Assembly (NCBI GenBank): GCA_963827855.1
Contig: CAWHBY010000002.1
Coordinates: 248,001-312,000, forward strand
Direction of reading: 5' to 3'
DNA length: 64,000 nt
DNA from: DTPU01 sp963827855
Lineage (GTDB): Bacteria > Planctomycetota > Phycisphaerae > Sedimentisphaerales > Anaerobacaceae
The position numbers and the translations under genes are program-made. Position 1 is the stretch's first letter. The number at the start of each line of letters is the position of its first letter. The notes beneath the pieces were generated by a model that saw only the letters and a program-made list of their open reading frames with translations, was not told where the DNA came from and did not search any database. Of this stretch, positions 7,216 to 16,419 are shown one piece after another.

Positions 7216-9750
7216 CTGCCCCTGGGCGGCCTCCGGGCGGACGCAGAGCTGCTCGATCAAGCGCTTGGCTGGGGCGTAGTCGGCCTTGAAACGCAGGCAG
7301 ACGCGGGCCTCTTCGATCGCCTCGGGGATCTTGCCGTCGTCTGCCAGGAGCCTGGCCAGGTTGTAGCGCCAGCCGATCTGGCCGTAGTCTGCAACCAGGG
7401 CACGCTTGTAGTTCTCGATAGCAGAGCGGATGTCCTTGTTCCGCTGCTGGACTGAGGCGAGGGAGGCCAGTGCGCTAGCAGGTGCGGACGCGTCACGACA
7501 CATCGCCTCCAGGAGACCCACGACCTTGGCCCGGACTTCTGCGGCAAGGCCCTTGTCCTGCTCCTGGCCTGCCAGCACGTTTGCCACGTGGCTGAGCCGG
7601 CCGATGTCGTCACCTGCCAGCTCGACCGCGAGATCAGGCCTCGCCATATCTGCAATCAGGTACTGGGCCACCTCGGGGAAGTACCTGCCGTCCAGATCCA
7701 CGGTCCGGCTGAGCTTCTGGAAGGCGGCATTGGGATCGCCCTGCTCTGCATCCACACAGCCGGCAACGAGGCACACGGTGGCGTCACAGGGTGCCAGACG
7801 ATAGCCTGTACGGATGCGGTCGATTCCATTGGGGTCATTCAGAACCCTCTTTTGCAGCTCGCCCATCAGGCAGTACGCAGGGCCATAGGTCGGGCAGAGC
7901 ATGCTGGTATTGTGGAGCTCGTCCACGATCCTGCGCACAGACTCGATGTTCTCGGGCAAGAGCATGACGTCGCCGGTGTTGGGGTCCACGTTCTGGCACA
8001 TCGACCTCCAGCGGTACACGTTGAGCCAGTAGTTGTAGCTCGCCTCACCGGGCAGGGCAGCCGCTGCAGCCTGGGCCTCTGTGAGCAGGTCCACGTACTG
8101 CTCAGGGTCGCCCCTCCAGTCAGTCTCCATCAAACTGCCTTCCAGGGCGATGACGCTCTCCCAATGGCCCTCGGCAGTGGCCGCTCGATGGCTTCCGATT
8201 AGAACCCAGGCGGCGATCAGCAGGACGGCGAGGGCAGCGGCCAAACGCGACAACTGCGGCCGGCCCCTTGCTGTTAGCTGTTTGCTATTAGCTGTTAGCC
8301 GATCAACTTCGGAACCTGACCGAATACCGCTCTTCGATCGGGCCAGGTTGAGGAGGAGCGCACAGTAGGTCACGCTCAGGAAGGCATTGGCAGGCAGGTG
8401 CTGGCCAAAGTCGCTGTAGCTGTGGATGAGCACTGCGAGCAGGCCGAATCCGAGGCCGTAGCTGGCCACCCGGATCGGCCACGAGGACCGAATCATGCAT
8501 CGCACGAATGCCCGGACCACGAATGCACCGAAGGCCGCGAGTGCGATCAGGCCCACCAGGCCGGTCTCTTCTATGACCTGGGCGTACTCGTTCTCTGCGT
8601 GGCCGGCCAGGGCGGCAGTCGTGGAGCGGTCGAACATCGGGTACACGACCGGGTGCGCGCCAAGGCCTGTGCCGAACAGGGGGAACCGCGTCCACGCTGT
8701 AGCGATGTCCTTGACGATCTGCCATCGCCCGGACTCAGCCCTGTCTGGGTCCTGGAGGCTTGCCATCCGCTCGTACACAGCGTCGAACCCGACGTACAGC
8801 ACGCAGACGAGGGCCATGATGGCCACGATCGCGATCAGCCGGGCCCCGTCCTCTGATGAGGTCCTGCGATGAGTGTAGAGCAGTGAGATCATGCCCCCTG
8901 CCACGAGCATGGCGACGATGCCGCCCCTGCTGAGGGACACTGCGACAGAGGCCATCCCCAGGATGGTGATTGCAGCCATGAGGCCTACCCGCTTGCCCGC
9001 AGAAGAGGCCATGAAGCCCCCGAATGCAGAGGCGGAAAGCGACTTCCTGCCAAAAGTCTCATACAGAATCACCAGGATGAGGGCCATAGCCGCGCCCATG
9101 GACAGGTTCATGAACTGGGCGAAGTTGCTGTGATTGACAAAGGGCCCTGCATCTGCCAGGTTGTGGCCTGTGGGGATCAGCCAGTAGATCTTGTCGGTCC
9201 GCGTGAAGACCTGGAGGATGGCAAACACCGCAAACACGCCGCCGATTACGGCGATGGTGGTGAGCAGCCGCTTGATCCGGTCTGTCCTGGTGTAGTAGCC
9301 GCGGACCACCACGAAGAGCGCGGCTGCACCCAGGACCAACCGCAGGCCGTGCAGCGTGGCCTGTGAATAGAAGGTCAGGGTCACTGCAGCGGGAGCAGAC
9401 TGTCCCAGCAGCTCACCCTTGATGCGGGCCGTGTTCGGAGAGATGATCCTGACGAGACCGCCAGGCAGCGGGATCGTCTGGAGCACGATGAGCAGCACAA
9501 AGACGGCCACAGGCACATAGACCCAAGACCGGGTCAAGCCCTCCTGGGGCACGAGGAACAGGCGAACCAGGAACAGGGCCAGGATCAACGTGACCAGGAT
9601 GAACACGACCTGCTCTGCCCGTGCATTGACTGCGCCGAAGAATGCAGGCATGAAGACCAGTAAGATACCGATCAGGACCTCGATGGCCACGTCGATCCAG
9701 GCCGGATGCTGCCGATCTTGATCAATGGCAAGGGAGTCTGGCCGAATCAT
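7198..9750 (-). CDS. O-antigen ligase/Wzy-type polymerase with C-terminal TPR region
   Basis: An 850-residue inner-membrane protein. Residues 1-470 hold about a dozen membrane helices and the Wzy_C/O-antigen ligase region with a large periplasmic loop (GTGLGAHPVVYPMFD, HAENEYAQVIEETGLVGL) and HSYSDFGQHLPANA near its end. Residues about 520-850 are soluble and helical with TPR-like pairs (ENYKRALVADYGQIGWRYNLARLL). It should polymerise or ligate lipid-linked repeat units made after the WecA-like step. It overlaps the phosphatase gene by 4 bp. The linker at about residues 484-495 is encoded by an in-frame TTAGC heptad array, and the last residues and stop (AISN then TAG) also come from a heptad array. 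Confidence 0.85.
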   Translation of the reverse strand: MIRPDSLAIDQDRQHPAWIDVAIEVLIGILLVFMPAFFGAVNARAEQVVFILVTLILALFLVRLFLVPQEGLTRSWVYVPVAVFVLLIVLQTIPLPGGLVRIISPNTARIKGELLGQSAPAAVTLTFYSQATLHGLRLVLGAAALFVVVRGYYTRTDRIKRLLTTIAVIGGVFAVFAILQVFTRTDKIYWLIPTGHNLADAGPFVNHSNFAQFMNLSMGAAMALILVILYETFGRKSLSASAFGGFMASSAGKRVGLMAAITILGMASVAVSLSRGGIVAMLVAGGMISLLYTHRRTSSEDGARLIAIVAIMALVCVLYVGFDAVYERMASLQDPDRAESGRWQIVKDIATAWTRFPLFGTGLGAHPVVYPMFDRSTTAALAGHAENEYAQVIEETGLVGLIALAAFGAFVVRAFVRCMIRSSWPIRVASYGLGFGLLAVLIHSYSDFGQHLPANAFLSVTYCALLLNLARSKSGIRSGSEVDRLTANSKQLTARGRPQLSRLAAALAVLLIAAWVLIGSHRAATAEGHWESVIALEGSLMETDWRGDPEQYVDLLTEAQAAAAALPGEASYNYWLNVYRWRSMCQNVDPNTGDVMLLPENIESVRRIVDELHNTSMLCPTYGPAYCLMGELQKRVLNDPNGIDRIRTGYRLAPCDATVCLVAGCVDAEQGDPNAAFQKLSRTVDLDGRYFPEVAQYLIADMARPDLAVELAGDDIGRLSHVANVLAGQEQDKGLAAEVRAKVVGLLEAMCRDASAPASALASLASVQQRNKDIRSAIENYKRALVADYGQIGWRYNLARLLADDGKIPEAIEEARVCLRFKADYAPAKRLIEQLCVRPEAAQGQPAISN
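8268..8301. repeat. Heptad array inside the polymerase/ligase coding sequence
   Basis: On the coding (minus) strand the units are GCTAACA, GCTAATA, GCAAACA, GCTAACA, encoding LTANSKQLTA between the membrane part and the TPR part. The third unit has A where the repeat has T; GCTAACA there would give an in-frame TAA, but the sequence reads AAA. Confidence 0.8.
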
Positions 9751-10589
9751 GGGTGTCCTCCGGTGACAGGACCGCCGGATGGAGGGCGGTGTCCATTGGT
9801 CTGGATGATCTGGCGAGGGCCCAGCCTGAAGGCCCGGTTCGACAGTTCAGGATTCCTGGCATAGAGCCTGCGCATCGCCTCGGCAAGCCGGGGAGGCCGC
9901 GACTGGGCGTGGTGCGCATCGCTTGCTACGATGACCTCCATATCCAGATCCAGGATGGCCCATGCAGCCTTCTGGACCGCATGGCCGAGGTCTCCTATCA
10001 GACTTCCGGCATTGATCTGAACAATAGGCCGGCTGGCCAGCCACTTGGTCAGGAACCGTGGGTTGGCAGCCAGGAAGACGTTTCGCTCGGGATGGGCTAG
10101 GACCGTGCGCACGCCCTTGGCCAGCAGCATGCCCATGAATGGACCTATGTCCACGAAGGTCTCATAGGGCAGCTCCAGGAGCACGAAATTGCCCTGGTCT
10201 GCAAGGGTCAGGATCTGGTCCTTCTCCAGAAGCCAGGGTATCCGCTCATCGACCCTCACCTCAGCGCCTGGCAGTATGGTCAGTTTGATCTGCCTCTCGG
10301 CCAGGACCTGGTTGAGCTGACTGACCTGGCTACGGATCTCCGCGGGTTTGTTGCGTCCGTCCCACCTGCCGAGCTGATGGGGGGTGGCGATCACTGTTCG
10401 GACCTGCTCAGCAGCCAGTGCCGAGCACAGGGCTACTGCCTCCTCCAGGTCTGCTGGACCATCGTCAACGCCCGGCAGGCAGTGGCAGTGCACGTCGACC
10501 AGACCCTGGCCTGCCGCATCGACCACAACTTTGTCGAGCGAGACTCGCCCCCTTGCCTGCTGGCCTCTGGTATCCATCTCCTCTCTCAC
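9747..10589 (-). CDS. PHP-fold tyrosine-protein phosphatase (CpsB/YwqE-like)
   Basis: A 280-residue PHP-superfamily metallophosphatase that removes phosphate from the tyrosine-rich tail of the BY-kinase and so resets the polymerisation cycle. Metal-binding motifs are in the expected order: DVHCHCLPGVDDGP (about 33-46), TPHQLGRW, a GAEVRV glutamate, LAHPERN and VASDAHH. Length fits the family. It overlaps the kinase gene (ATG within 4 bp of its end) and the polymerase gene. The order exporter, kinase, phosphatase, polymerase is standard for Wzy-dependent polysaccharide loci. Confidence 0.9.
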   Translation of the reverse strand: MREEMDTRGQQARGRVSLDKVVVDAAGQGLVDVHCHCLPGVDDGPADLEEAVALCSALAAEQVRTVIATPHQLGRWDGRNKPAEIRSQVSQLNQVLAERQIKLTILPGAEVRVDERIPWLLEKDQILTLADQGNFVLLELPYETFVDIGPFMGMLLAKGVRTVLAHPERNVFLAANPRFLTKWLASRPIVQINAGSLIGDLGHAVQKAAWAILDLDMEVIVASDAHHAQSRPPRLAEAMRRLYARNPELSNRAFRLGPRQIIQTNGHRPPSGGPVTGGHP

Positions 10590-12907
10590 CCGGTCGCCCT
10601 CGTCCGAAGTCGATCAGGGCGATCCGTCTCAGCGTCCGGCACATCGATGGCAGCGTCCGCGTCTCCGGAAAGGGCCAGGCTGTCTGTTACTGCCTCTGCC
10701 GACAATTCCACCTTGCCGGGCCCGCCACCGCGGCGTTTGCCATTGCCGCCCTCGCGGTAGCCGTACTCATGCCTGTAGCTGTCATAGTAGCCGTAGCCGT
10801 ACCAGCTCTTGCCCCTGCTCACGCCATTGACGACCACGCCTATGATGTGGCCGCCTACTGCCATCAGTGAGTCCCTCGCGTGGACCAGGGCATGGCGCGT
10901 ACACACGCCTGCGCGAACGACCAGGATGGTCGTGTGGCCCTGCGCAGCCAGGATGCAGGCGTCAGAGACCGGCCCGACAGGCGGGGAGTCCACCAGTATG
11001 CGGTCGTAGTGCTGGCTCACCTTGGCGAGCAGGACCTCGAAGGTCTTGCTGCCGAGCATCTCCGCGGGATTGGGCGTCTCCGGGCCTGCAGGCAACACGT
11101 CGAGCCCGGCGACAGAGGTCTTCTTGATCGCGCCCGCCAGCTTCTGCATGCCCGCCAGGACCGAGGAGAGGCCGCCGTCGCGGCCGACCTGGAAGATCTG
11201 GTGCTGGGTCGGCCTACGGAGGTCCGCGTCGATGATCAGGACCTTCTGTCCGCTCTGCGCCATGGCAATGGCCAGGTTGCTGATCAGCGTGCTCTTGCCC
11301 TCTGAGGCCATGGCAGAGGTGACGTGAATGACCCTGGATCTGTCGGATGGAACGCTGAAGAACACCGCGGTCCGGATGGTGCGGAAGGTCTCTGCGATCG
11401 GCGACTTCGAGTCCATGGCCACCTTCATGCCCCGCTGCGACACGCTCTCCTTCTTGGACATGGAAGGCACCACGCTCAGCAGAGGCTGGCCCACCAGTGC
11501 AGTCACCTCTTCCGAGCTGTGCAGCCGGTGGTCCATCATCTCCCTGCCGAGGCCAAGGCCTGCGCCCGCCATCAGGCCCAGGAACAGGGCCATGGCCATG
11601 ATCTTGGTCTTCTGAGGGTCGGAGGGCTTGTCAGAGGGCCGTGCAGCCTCCAAAATCGTGATGTTCAGGGCGCCGGCGTCCTCAGTGACATTCAGCTCGC
11701 GGATGCGGTCGTCCAGGATGTCATTGAGTTTCTTGCTCTGCTCGTACTCGGATTGCAGCAGTGCATATTGGGACACGAGCTTGTTGAGGCCGGTCGCCTG
11801 GTCGTGCTGCTCGTCGTACCGGGCAGACACCTGGTCCTCCTTTTCCTTGGCAGCCAGGTACTGCTGCTTCAGGAAGGCCAACTGCGCCTCAGCAAACTGC
11901 TTGTCTGTGGCTGCCAGATCTACCTCGATCTTCTGGATCTCCGTATCTACTGCCTGAAAGCCCGGATGGTCCTTTGTGACCAGTTGCTCCCGGTCCGCCC
12001 TGAGCTGCCTGAGGTCCCGCAGCCGCATCCTGAGTTGGGAGGTCTCATTCCGCTCCGACCAGCCCTGCGACCTGGCCATGTAGGCCTGCACGAATTGTTC
12101 GAGACCTGCGGGGTCCTCGACCATGGCCTTGGCCGATTCATAGGCGGACTTGGCCTCCAGGGTGGCGAGCTGCGCCTCTGTCAGGACCGTGGACAGCCTG
12201 TCAAACCGTTCGAGGATCATGTTGCCGCCACGCTCGGTCTGGAAGGCCAGGGCCTCGTTCTGCTCCTTGAACTCCGTCAGTGCGCGGAGACGATCACTCA
12301 ACTGCTGTTCCCGGGTGGTCTTCTCCTTCTGCAGCAGCTTGAGCACCTCCGCTGAGGTGCTCTTCTTGCGTGCGGCGCTGAAGGTGACGTAGGCATCGAC
12401 CACTGCGTTGACGACCTGGGCGTTCTCCAATGGATAGGGGCTCTTGAACGACACGCTGATGATGTCGTCCTTCTTGCCGACCTGGGCATCCACGCCCTTC
12501 TTGAGGAACTCGATGGGATTGTCTACCTCGGCAAAGGCTCGCAGCCGCTTGGCCCCGCACTTGTCGATGGCCTCTGATACCACGGGTGTCGCCCTGAGCA
12601 GCTCTGCCTGTGTGTACAGGTAGTTCTTGGACCCGGTCATGACGCCCCCTTCCATGTCCTTCATGATGCGGGGGCCGCTCTGTTCCACGTAGACCCTGGA
12701 GGTGCTGGTGTAGATGGGTGTGGCCTTCGCCAGGTAGATCAGGGCCACGGCGAGCACCAGGACCACCATGCACACGACCAGCCATATCTGGCGCCAGAGC
12801 ATGTGGAACAGGCTGTCCTGAAGGAGCCCCTCTCCACCCGGAGACATGGCCGAGGTCCCCATCGGGTCCTGTCCAGCCTGCATGTTTTGCATTGAATCGT
12901 TCATCAT
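10586..12907 (-). CDS. Polysaccharide co-polymerase / BY-type tyrosine autokinase (Wzc-like)
   Basis: A 773-residue inner-membrane protein that sets chain length and drives export. Domains: Wzz-type membrane segment (about 30-60), long periplasmic coiled-coil region to about 410, second membrane helix (IMAMALFLGLMAGAGLGLG), then a cytoplasmic BY-kinase with Walker A SAMASEGKST, Walker A' LIIDADLRRP and Walker B ILVDSPP. A tyrosine cluster near the C-terminus (WYGYGYYDSYRHEYGY) is the autophosphorylation tail. The start at ATG 12907 is preferred: a GAGGG site lies upstream, while the longer frame from 12970 reads into the end of the exporter gene. The cognate phosphatase follows. Confidence 0.9.
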   Translation of the reverse strand: MMNDSMQNMQAGQDPMGTSAMSPGGEGLLQDSLFHMLWRQIWLVVCMVVLVLAVALIYLAKATPIYTSTSRVYVEQSGPRIMKDMEGGVMTGSKNYLYTQAELLRATPVVSEAIDKCGAKRLRAFAEVDNPIEFLKKGVDAQVGKKDDIISVSFKSPYPLENAQVVNAVVDAYVTFSAARKKSTSAEVLKLLQKEKTTREQQLSDRLRALTEFKEQNEALAFQTERGGNMILERFDRLSTVLTEAQLATLEAKSAYESAKAMVEDPAGLEQFVQAYMARSQGWSERNETSQLRMRLRDLRQLRADREQLVTKDHPGFQAVDTEIQKIEVDLAATDKQFAEAQLAFLKQQYLAAKEKEDQVSARYDEQHDQATGLNKLVSQYALLQSEYEQSKKLNDILDDRIRELNVTEDAGALNITILEAARPSDKPSDPQKTKIMAMALFLGLMAGAGLGLGREMMDHRLHSSEEVTALVGQPLLSVVPSMSKKESVSQRGMKVAMDSKSPIAETFRTIRTAVFFSVPSDRSRVIHVTSAMASEGKSTLISNLAIAMAQSGQKVLIIDADLRRPTQHQIFQVGRDGGLSSVLAGMQKLAGAIKKTSVAGLDVLPAGPETPNPAEMLGSKTFEVLLAKVSQHYDRILVDSPPVGPVSDACILAAQGHTTILVVRAGVCTRHALVHARDSLMAVGGHIIGVVVNGVSRGKSWYGYGYYDSYRHEYGYREGGNGKRRGGGPGKVELSAEAVTDSLALSGDADAAIDVPDAETDRPDRLRTRATG

Positions 12908-12941
12908 CACGTCCCTCGACAGTCCGCTGCCACTCTCTCGC

Positions 12942-14576
12942 CTATCTGATGATGGGAATATACGCGCCAATGTTGACCCTGAAGAGCTCCTTGAGAAACT
13001 TGGTCGTCCGGGTCCGCGGCGTCTGCTCTATGGCGACGATGTCACCCGGCCGAATGATCACAGCAGCCGGATCATCCAGGGCACCCGTGCGGCCCAGCTT
13101 GGCCAGCCCGTACGTGGCATGGATGATCGTGCCATCGGACTGCAGCCTGTAGACCATGATGTACCGCGGCTCAGGCAGGTCCTCCACGCCGCCGCCGAAG
13201 GCGATGGCCTGGGCCAGGGTGTACTGCGCGTCCGGAGGATACGGGAAGCTGCCCGGCCTCTGGACCAACCCGATGACAGAGAACACGGGGATAACCAGCC
13301 TCTCCACTGTGACGCGGTCCCCTTCATAGAGGGCCACATCCGCAAACGGGACGTTGATGCCCTTGATGGGCAGGACCACGGTGGTCCTATCGCCGCTGTC
13401 AGATGCAGGAGCCGGTGCCATGGTCCGGCGAGGGGCAGGCACTGCTGTCCTGGCTGCAGCGAGCTGGATGCCGTACCCGCCGGCCGTCTCCGCCGCCCGC
13501 AGCGTGGTCGCCTCATCTGAATCGAAGAAACCCGTCTGGCTACGCGCAGTCAGGGCAACCGAAAGGTCGTAGAGCTGGCGATCCACCTGGGCCTCCACGA
13601 CGCCAGGCTGGCCCCAGGCCACGTGCTGTGCGATCTGGGACCTCTCATCAGCGCTCGCCACGTCCACGTGCTCGCGGACCACGACCCGCCCTGCACGGCC
13701 TATGCTCAGCCAGCCCCGCGTGGGAGTCCCGCGATCCGCCTTGAAGGACATGGTCAGATCCGAGCTGCCTGCCTGACCCATGGGCTCGACGATGGAGGCC
13801 AACTGCACAGGCCTGTCCGCCTCATCGAGGCCCACAGACGAACCCGTGCGCGGACCAAACAGGCTGGGATCCAGGCTCTTCGGCGAGGCGGCGCTGTCCG
13901 AGTCCGAGCGGCATCGTTCGATCCGAATGCCGGCAGCACCCTCTTCGGCGATGCCGCCTGCCTGCATGATCAGCGAAACCAGAGACATCTGGTCCCTCTG
14001 AAGCTCATAGACACCAGGCTTCTGTACAGCCCCTACGATGGAGACCTTCTGCTTCTTGTACTCGCTGATCTTGACGAACACCGAAGGATAGGTCTTGGCG
14101 TATTTTGGATAGTAGGCGGCAATGACCGCAGCCTCGATCTCGGGCAGGGATTTGCCTGCCACCGCGAGTTCGCCCACAACGGGCAGAAAGATCGATCCTG
14201 CCTCGTTGATACGGCAGCTTAGCGATGAAGTCTGGTCCGGCTTGACCGACTCTTCGCTCGTCACCGCGCCCAGAAACGAGGAGAGCGTCAGTTCCAGGAC
14301 CTCATCGGGACCCACCCGATACGGGCCGGTCTTGAGCCTGGCCTCCATGAGATGGGCCTGGTCCACCGAAAGGTGGGTGTCGCCGAACTCACGGAGACGA
14401 TCGCAGAGCGGTGCACCGGGTGATTCGCTGAATGCCTGGAGCTGCTCGTTCGATGAAACCTGAACGTGCTCACAGCCCCCGACAGCCCAGACCCCCACCG
14501 CTGCTGCAAACAGAAAATGGAACAGACCCATCCCTAGGTGCAAGCGATCCCTCTTCACTCGCACGAAGCTTGACAT
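12942..14576 (-). CDS. Outer-membrane polysaccharide export protein with SLBB domains (Wza-like)
   Basis: A 544-residue export lipoprotein. The N-terminus has a signal peptide ending in a lipobox-like VGGCEH (cysteine at about residue 35). A polysaccharide export domain follows (YRVGPDEVLELTLSSF), then SLBB motifs: IVGAVQKPGVYELQRDQMSL at about 175-195 and VIGLVQRPGSFPYPPDAQYT near 445-465. It should form the periplasm-spanning outer-membrane channel. The gene is first in the operon and is followed by the co-polymerase. Between the SLBB domains lies a long insert of about 230 residues, longer than in E. coli Wza. A ~185-bp repeat lies just upstream. Confidence 0.9.
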   Translation of the reverse strand: MSSFVRVKRDRLHLGMGLFHFLFAAAVGVWAVGGCEHVQVSSNEQLQAFSESPGAPLCDRLREFGDTHLSVDQAHLMEARLKTGPYRVGPDEVLELTLSSFLGAVTSEESVKPDQTSSLSCRINEAGSIFLPVVGELAVAGKSLPEIEAAVIAAYYPKYAKTYPSVFVKISEYKKQKVSIVGAVQKPGVYELQRDQMSLVSLIMQAGGIAEEGAAGIRIERCRSDSDSAASPKSLDPSLFGPRTGSSVGLDEADRPVQLASIVEPMGQAGSSDLTMSFKADRGTPTRGWLSIGRAGRVVVREHVDVASADERSQIAQHVAWGQPGVVEAQVDRQLYDLSVALTARSQTGFFDSDEATTLRAAETAGGYGIQLAAARTAVPAPRRTMAPAPASDSGDRTTVVLPIKGINVPFADVALYEGDRVTVERLVIPVFSVIGLVQRPGSFPYPPDAQYTLAQAIAFGGGVEDLPEPRYIMVYRLQSDGTIIHATYGLAKLGRTGALDDPAAVIIRPGDIVAIEQTPRTRTTKFLKELFRVNIGAYIPIIR

Positions 14577-14650
14577 GTCGACCTCACTTCATCGGCGCGA
14601 CCCGCCTCCAACGACCCCACGCCATCGGCGAAGCCGCCCTAGTGTCGCTC

Positions 14651-14835
14651 TAAGGGCCCGAAAAGGAATAAAGTAAACGCTCTCCATCTCATCTTCGGGC
14701 CATCTTGGCCCGCTCCTCAATCGCGAAATCCTCAACGTAGAAGGGGACTACGCCTCCGGTTTCGCTCAATCCTCGCGTCCCAACCTGACCCAAATCTGAG
14801 CGGCAATCGTGTACCTTATTTCTTTACGGGCCCTA
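14651..14835 (-). repeat. R180 terminal-inverted-repeat element, complete copy
   Basis: Ends TAAGGGCCCGAAAAGGAATA at the left and, read on the opposite strand, TAGGGCCCGTAAAGAAATAA at the right. The interior (minus strand) reads TTGCCGCTCAGATTTGGGTC, GGGACGCGAGGATTGAGCG, then GATTTCGCGATTGAGGAGCG. The same interior is at 20400-20525 and 59660-59837. It carries no open frame of note and looks like a small non-autonomous element. Confidence 0.75.
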
Positions 14836-14868
14836 CCCCCCATATCATGCCAGAGAGACCGGCATTGT

Positions 14869-14891
14869 GTCTTCCATAGGGTATGGAAGAC
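14869..14891. terminator. Perfect 10-bp hairpin downstream of the small exported-protein gene
   Basis: GTCTTCCATA at 14869-14878, a GGG loop, and TATGGAAGAC at 14882-14891 form a perfect stem 50 bp beyond the stop of the minus-strand gene at 14942. There is no T-run on either side, so intrinsic termination is uncertain; it may instead protect the mRNA 3' end. Confidence 0.4.
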
Positions 14892-14941
14892 CACTCCCCC
14901 AAACTGTTGCTGCTATCGCTTCAGAAAGCCGCCAACTGAAC

Positions 14942-15316
14942 CTAATTGCACCCGAATCCGGGCGGGCAATAGGGGCTGCGAAACCGAGGCTTGTACGGCA
15001 CTCGGATCGGCGGCTTCCTGAGGTTCACGTTCGTTGCCCTCACGCCTGTGCCGGATATCGATGCCATGGTCAGGGTCATCGAGGCCTGATTGGACGAGAG
15101 ACCTGCTGTCTCCGCCTTCACACGGACCACGCCCTGGATCGGCGTCACGCTTGAAACCTGGGAAACCTTCAGGCTGAATGGGTCAAAGACCTGAATAGAG
15201 TCCGAGGCGGCCGCATGGGCCCAATCTGCAAAGGCACACGTCGCGCCCAAGACTACCAGGGCGGACAAGACCCGCCATCGGGCGTCACTTCCGGTCACCT
15301 TTGTATCGCGAATCAT
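14942..15316 (-). CDS. Small exported protein of unknown function, copy A
   Basis: A 124-residue protein with a signal peptide (hydrophobic VLSALVVLGATCAFADWAHAAA, about residues 17-37). The mature part begins with SIQVFDPFSL, contains SMTLTMASISGTGVRATNV and ends PYKPRFRSPYCPPGFGC, a proline-rich tail with two cysteines. I do not recognise a family. A GAAGGAG ribosome-binding site precedes the ATG at 15316. It follows the larger exported gene by 41 bp and the two form a unit duplicated at 17381-18865. The C-terminal half is almost identical in DNA to copy B while the N-terminal half has diverged. Confidence 0.7.
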   Translation of the reverse strand: MIRDTKVTGSDARWRVLSALVVLGATCAFADWAHAAASDSIQVFDPFSLKVSQVSSVTPIQGVVRVKAETAGLSSNQASMTLTMASISGTGVRATNVNLRKPPIRVPYKPRFRSPYCPPGFGCN

Positions 15317-15357
15317 TGTATCGTCTCCTTCTTCTTACGTGCCTTGAGGCTCGGTTG

Positions 15358-16419
15358 TTACTTCTTCAGGTCTTCCGCAGTGGCCAGCAGGCCCAACACG
15401 TCCAGCATCTCGCCGCAGTACACAAACCGCGGCAGACCGCCTACCCACAGATGCTCCTTCACAGTCCCGTCTCCAGCCACTCCCCGCAGCAGTGCAGTCC
15501 GCGCTGCCGCAAGGCCGTCGCCCAGACCGGGGATCGTGATCACTGCATTCGGATCGGCCTTGCTGATCGCCGCAAGACCCATCGTCCCGAAGATCGAATC
15601 TTCCGTATACCCCGCAGCCCGTACTCCCACCAGGCCTCCATTGCCATGGTCGAATCTCCAGAAGAAGCTCCCTGCATACAACTCTCCAGCAGGCACCTGC
15701 TCAGCCAGCAGCATCGCAGGAAGGTCCTTCAACTGCTTGCCATTCCACATCGCCACACTGCAGTCGCCATCCGCAATGGACTTGTCGTCCAGCTTGCCCG
15801 TCTGTGCAAGGGCCCAGGTCGCGATGCCCAGGGCCTGCACGGGGAAGGTCGCCTTGTCATCCACCTCGCTCAGTGCAGCTATCAGTCCCTCTCGCCAGAC
15901 CGCCTTGTCCACGTCATTGACCGCATAGGCCGCCACTGTGATGTGTGCCATATAGAAGACGGCAAACGACCGATCTGTCTCCGTGTCTACCAGGAACCAG
16001 GTAATGTAGCAGTCGGTTCCAAAGGTATCCCGCACGCGAGAGAAGAAGCTTGCACCCACCGACTTCCAGTCAACAGGCGTGCTGCCCAGCCTGGCAAATA
16101 GATCCACGTCATCGCCGTAGAACGCAGGCTCGTTATCCCAATAGGTCCTGACTCGACGGTCCGTGGCGATCCTGAATGCCGCATTCCTCGCTCCCGTGAC
16201 ATACCGGGCATCACCCGTCATCTGGAATGCCGACACCAATCCGCAGGCCGTGGAACCGTCATACCCCTGCTCGTTCGGCCAGACTGCATTGCCTCCAGTC
16301 GCCTGATTGGCCAGCAGTCTTCCACCCAGGGCATTGACCGTGTCTAGAAACGCGGCAGACGCAGCCTGCGACAGCAGCGCGACCGCCAACACAACAGTGA
16401 TAACCCGCCTCATGACCAT
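15358..16419 (-). CDS. Exported alpha/alpha-toroid-like protein of unknown function, copy A
   Basis: A 353-residue protein with a signal peptide (VITVVLAVALLSQAASA). The mature part has repeated helix-hairpin segments with Gly-rich turns (ACGLVSAFQMTGDARYV, FPVQALGIATWALAQTGKL, YTEDSIFGTMGLAAI), reminiscent of the helical toroids of terpene cyclases and some polysaccharide-active enzymes, but no catalytic signature is recognised. The start at ATG 16419 follows an AAGGAAGG site; the longer frame lacks one. It lies upstream of the polysaccharide operon in the same direction, so a role at the cell surface is plausible but unproven. Nearly identical to the gene at 17804. Confidence 0.7.
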   Translation of the reverse strand: MVMRRVITVVLAVALLSQAASAAFLDTVNALGGRLLANQATGGNAVWPNEQGYDGSTACGLVSAFQMTGDARYVTGARNAAFRIATDRRVRTYWDNEPAFYGDDVDLFARLGSTPVDWKSVGASFFSRVRDTFGTDCYITWFLVDTETDRSFAVFYMAHITVAAYAVNDVDKAVWREGLIAALSEVDDKATFPVQALGIATWALAQTGKLDDKSIADGDCSVAMWNGKQLKDLPAMLLAEQVPAGELYAGSFFWRFDHGNGGLVGVRAAGYTEDSIFGTMGLAAISKADPNAVITIPGLGDGLAAARTALLRGVAGDGTVKEHLWVGGLPRFVYCGEMLDVLGLLATAEDLKK

